6,043 bases of DNA from an uncultured Bacilli bacterium (GTDB lineage: Bacteria > Bacillota_I > Bacilli_A > RF39 > UBA660). Within the stretch, counting starts at the first letter, position 1, and every line of letters begins with the position of its first letter. Location of the stretch: positions 1 to 6,043 of the forward strand of contig CAKOJO010000065.1 of the NCBI GenBank assembly GCA_934090595.1, read 5' to 3'. A program made the translations under genes and the position numbers. The notes below the pieces were generated by a model. That model was given only the letters and a program-made list of their open reading frames with translations, did no database searches and was not told where the DNA came from. Shown here in pieces: positions 4,598 through 6,043 of the stretch.

Positions 4598-6043
4598 TTA
4601 TTCAAGTGATAAGGTGTATGGATCAGAATTTGTACCAGATCCTCCGAATATTTTTACATTGGATGATAAAGTTAGAACTGGGCGAAAATCTTGTTCTTCG
4701 TCAATTACGTTCCAATCACAATTGAAATACCCTAAGTCCAAAAAACAACCATGATATCCATCGCCGTCATATCCTGCTGTTTGATTTATAGAAAATTCTT
4801 GAAGTCGCATATCTGCAAGCCAATTTTTACTATCAGAACATTTTGTATTATCAGTCATATCCCAAATAGTGCTTTTACAACTCGCTGGTAGTGCATATAT
4901 ATAATCACTATTATAAATCAAAGCTATTTTTTTATTTGCATCATTTTGCATTTTTGGATTAGTTTCATAATAATATGAACCTGCGGAATCATTTTCTTTT
5001 TTTCTTTCATGTTGCCAAATCACATCAGATGATTCATCTGCATAACCTCTTCCGAGATAATATTTAGTTGTCCCTATCATATTCTTTGCATCAGTAGTTA
5101 ACGTATTATAATAATCATTGTTTAAGTATGTATTAATTGTTGCAGTTGTCCAATTATTCATATAGTCACCATTATCACATTGTCCTTTTCCTTCATCAGC
5201 ATGTACAACCTGCGAACAATAATCGTTCCAAACATGCTTTCCTACTGAAGTATTTTTTACAATTTTAAACCTATTTTCTACATTACCATTTGTGTCTTCA
5301 GTTGGTATTATTCCTATTATCCTCCATAGCTCATTATTAAATTTGACGTAATTGGAAGGGTTGCCACCACGATATCTATATTCTATTGCAAACTTACTAT
5401 CTACTTGTAATGTATCATCTATCTCATGTGTCACTAATTCCAATCCATCTGTTCCAACATTACTTTGAGCAAATTCACTTGCAGTCATTATTCTTTTTTC
5501 CTTTTCTTTATCAGTGGCTTCTATGTTAAGTGCATACTTATATTCTATTGGTTTTGTTGTATTTCCATTTATGTATAAATCATCGTTTTCAGCGTTAATA
5601 TTAATCCACATTATTATTTCATACTCATGTGTTTGTCCTTTTTCAATAGAGTTTTCTATCAAGAATGTATCTGGGTTTACATTTATTATTTCTTTAGTTG
5701 TTGTTTTTTCTTCAAGTGGAATTCCGGTTGGATAATTGCCACTATCAATAAAATCAGCATCATTTTCTGTTATCTTACCATCTCCATCAACATCACCAGC
5801 ATATCTTGCAAAACCAAACAAATCAAACTTTGTTGGATTCTGATTAATAATAGAAATATCGGATATTGAATCAAGTGTATAGTAGTATACACTATAGGAA
5901 TCATTTTCATCTATTTTATTATTTCCATCTACATCTCCAAGTTTATATGTCATTGTATTTTGTTTATCTACTACATGATATTGTATTACATCTTTATTTA
6001 TAGATGAGTTTATTAGATCTTTTATAGTTAGTTTATAATATGC
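4598..6043 (-). CDS. Exported/surface protein with dockerin-like EF-hands and cysteine-paired C-terminal module (5'-partial)
   Basis: The frame is open from the TAA at 4598-4600 to the window edge, 481 residues, with no start codon in its first 30 codons; it begins upstream of the window. The in-frame ATG at 5951-5953 lacks a ribosome site and is internal. Domains (window numbering): two dockerin-like calcium loops at 37-48 and 84-95, and a Thr/Lys linker near 113-120. Next comes a TasA/camelysin-like strand-rich stretch (about 122-178, with HEYEIIMWI). A long C-terminal module (about 185-481) has YVKFNNELWRIIG, an NNWTTATINTYLN segment and RPVLTLSSNVKI, then GSGTNSDPYTL at the end. I recognise this as a DUF6273-like surface module common in gut Bacilli. 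Six cysteines in three close pairs suggest disulfides outside the cell. No LPxTG or C-terminal membrane segment, so any anchor is N-terminal. Function unknown; adhesion or matrix is a guess. Confidence 0.8.
   Translation of the reverse strand, partial: AYYKLTIKDLINSSINKDVIQYHVVDKQNTMTYKLGDVDGNNKIDENDSYSVYYYTLDSISDISIINQNPTKFDLFGFARYAGDVDGDGKITENDADFIDSGNYPTGIPLEEKTTTKEIINVNPDTFLIENSIEKGQTHEYEIIMWININAENDDLYINGNTTKPIEYKYALNIEATDKEKEKRIMTASEFAQSNVGTDGLELVTHEIDDTLQVDSKFAIEYRYRGGNPSNYVKFNNELWRIIGIIPTEDTNGNVENRFKIVKNTSVGKHVWNDYCSQVVHADEGKGQCDNGDYMNNWTTATINTYLNNDYYNTLTTDAKNMIGTTKYYLGRGYADESSDVIWQHERKKENDSAGSYYYETNPKMQNDANKKIALIYNSDYIYALPASCKSTIWDMTDNTKCSDSKNWLADMRLQEFSINQTAGYDGDGYHGCFLDLGYFNCDWNVIDEEQDFRPVLTLSSNVKIFGGSGTNSDPYTLSLE
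5759..5794 (-). other. Dockerin-like calcium-binding loop 2
   Basis: Twelve residues DVDGDGKITEND with D, D, D at positions 1, 3, 5, T at 9 and D at 12, again preceded by glycine and followed by ADFID as in dockerin-type helices. It starts 47 residues after loop 1, wider than the spacing in most classical dockerin pairs. Confidence 0.75.
5900..5935 (-). other. Dockerin-like calcium-binding loop 1
   Basis: Twelve residues DVDGNNKIDEND with ligands at positions 1, 3, 5, 9 and 12 (D, D, N, D, D), preceded by glycine as in the dockerin F-hand motif (GDVDGN..ID..D). The chain of ligand residues is complete. Confidence 0.75.

Noticed and set aside
5514..5869. Two overlapping plus-strand open frames inside the surface-protein gene
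   Set aside because: Both are antisense to the clear dockerin-like and TasA-like coding region and overlap each other in different frames.

Overview
The window is AT-rich DNA with every supported gene on the minus strand, so it reads from high to low coordinates. Strong AGGAGG-type ribosome sites, standard-code stops with TGG for tryptophan, and a classic Gram-positive ftsY-ylxM pair point to a low-GC Bacillota. The C-terminal module of the surface protein resembles proteins I associate with uncultured gut Bacilli (RF39/Mollicutes-like lineages). The phylum is well supported; the finer placement is an inference from protein style.

Layout in transcription order: (1) 6043-4598, the C-terminal 481 residues of an exported or surface protein that begins outside the window. 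It has two dockerin-like calcium loops, a TasA/camelysin-like strand-rich segment, and a long C-terminal module with three cysteine pairs. (2) A 71-base gap holding an extended -10 promoter, then ftsY (SRP receptor) and ylxM, overlapping by one base. (3) A tightly packed accessory set where ffh usually sits: a Nudix hydrolase, a small P-loop kinase-like protein and an HD-domain phosphohydrolase. Spacings are 16 bases, 8 bases and an overlap, followed by a weak hairpin plus T-run terminator. (4) A separately transcribed AAA_14/DUF4143 ATPase. Its promoter carries a perfect 10-bp inverted repeat whose arms bracket the -35 box, like an operator. (5) At the left edge, the left end of an IS200/IS605-type insertion sequence: two palindromes, a good promoter, and the first 60 residues of the HUH transposase TnpA, ending exactly at its HVH motif where the window stops.

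The ftsY-ylxM core is housekeeping (co-translational membrane targeting). The three genes after it look like nucleotide or metabolite handling and are probably co-transcribed with ftsY-ylxM. The ATPase and the IS look like a later, mobile or accessory addition. I see no tRNA, rRNA, CRISPR array or riboswitch. The least explained items are the operator-like repeat in front of the ATPase, the replacement of ffh by the Nudix/kinase/HD set, and the unusual architecture of the surface protein. I found no clear evidence of a wholly new system.
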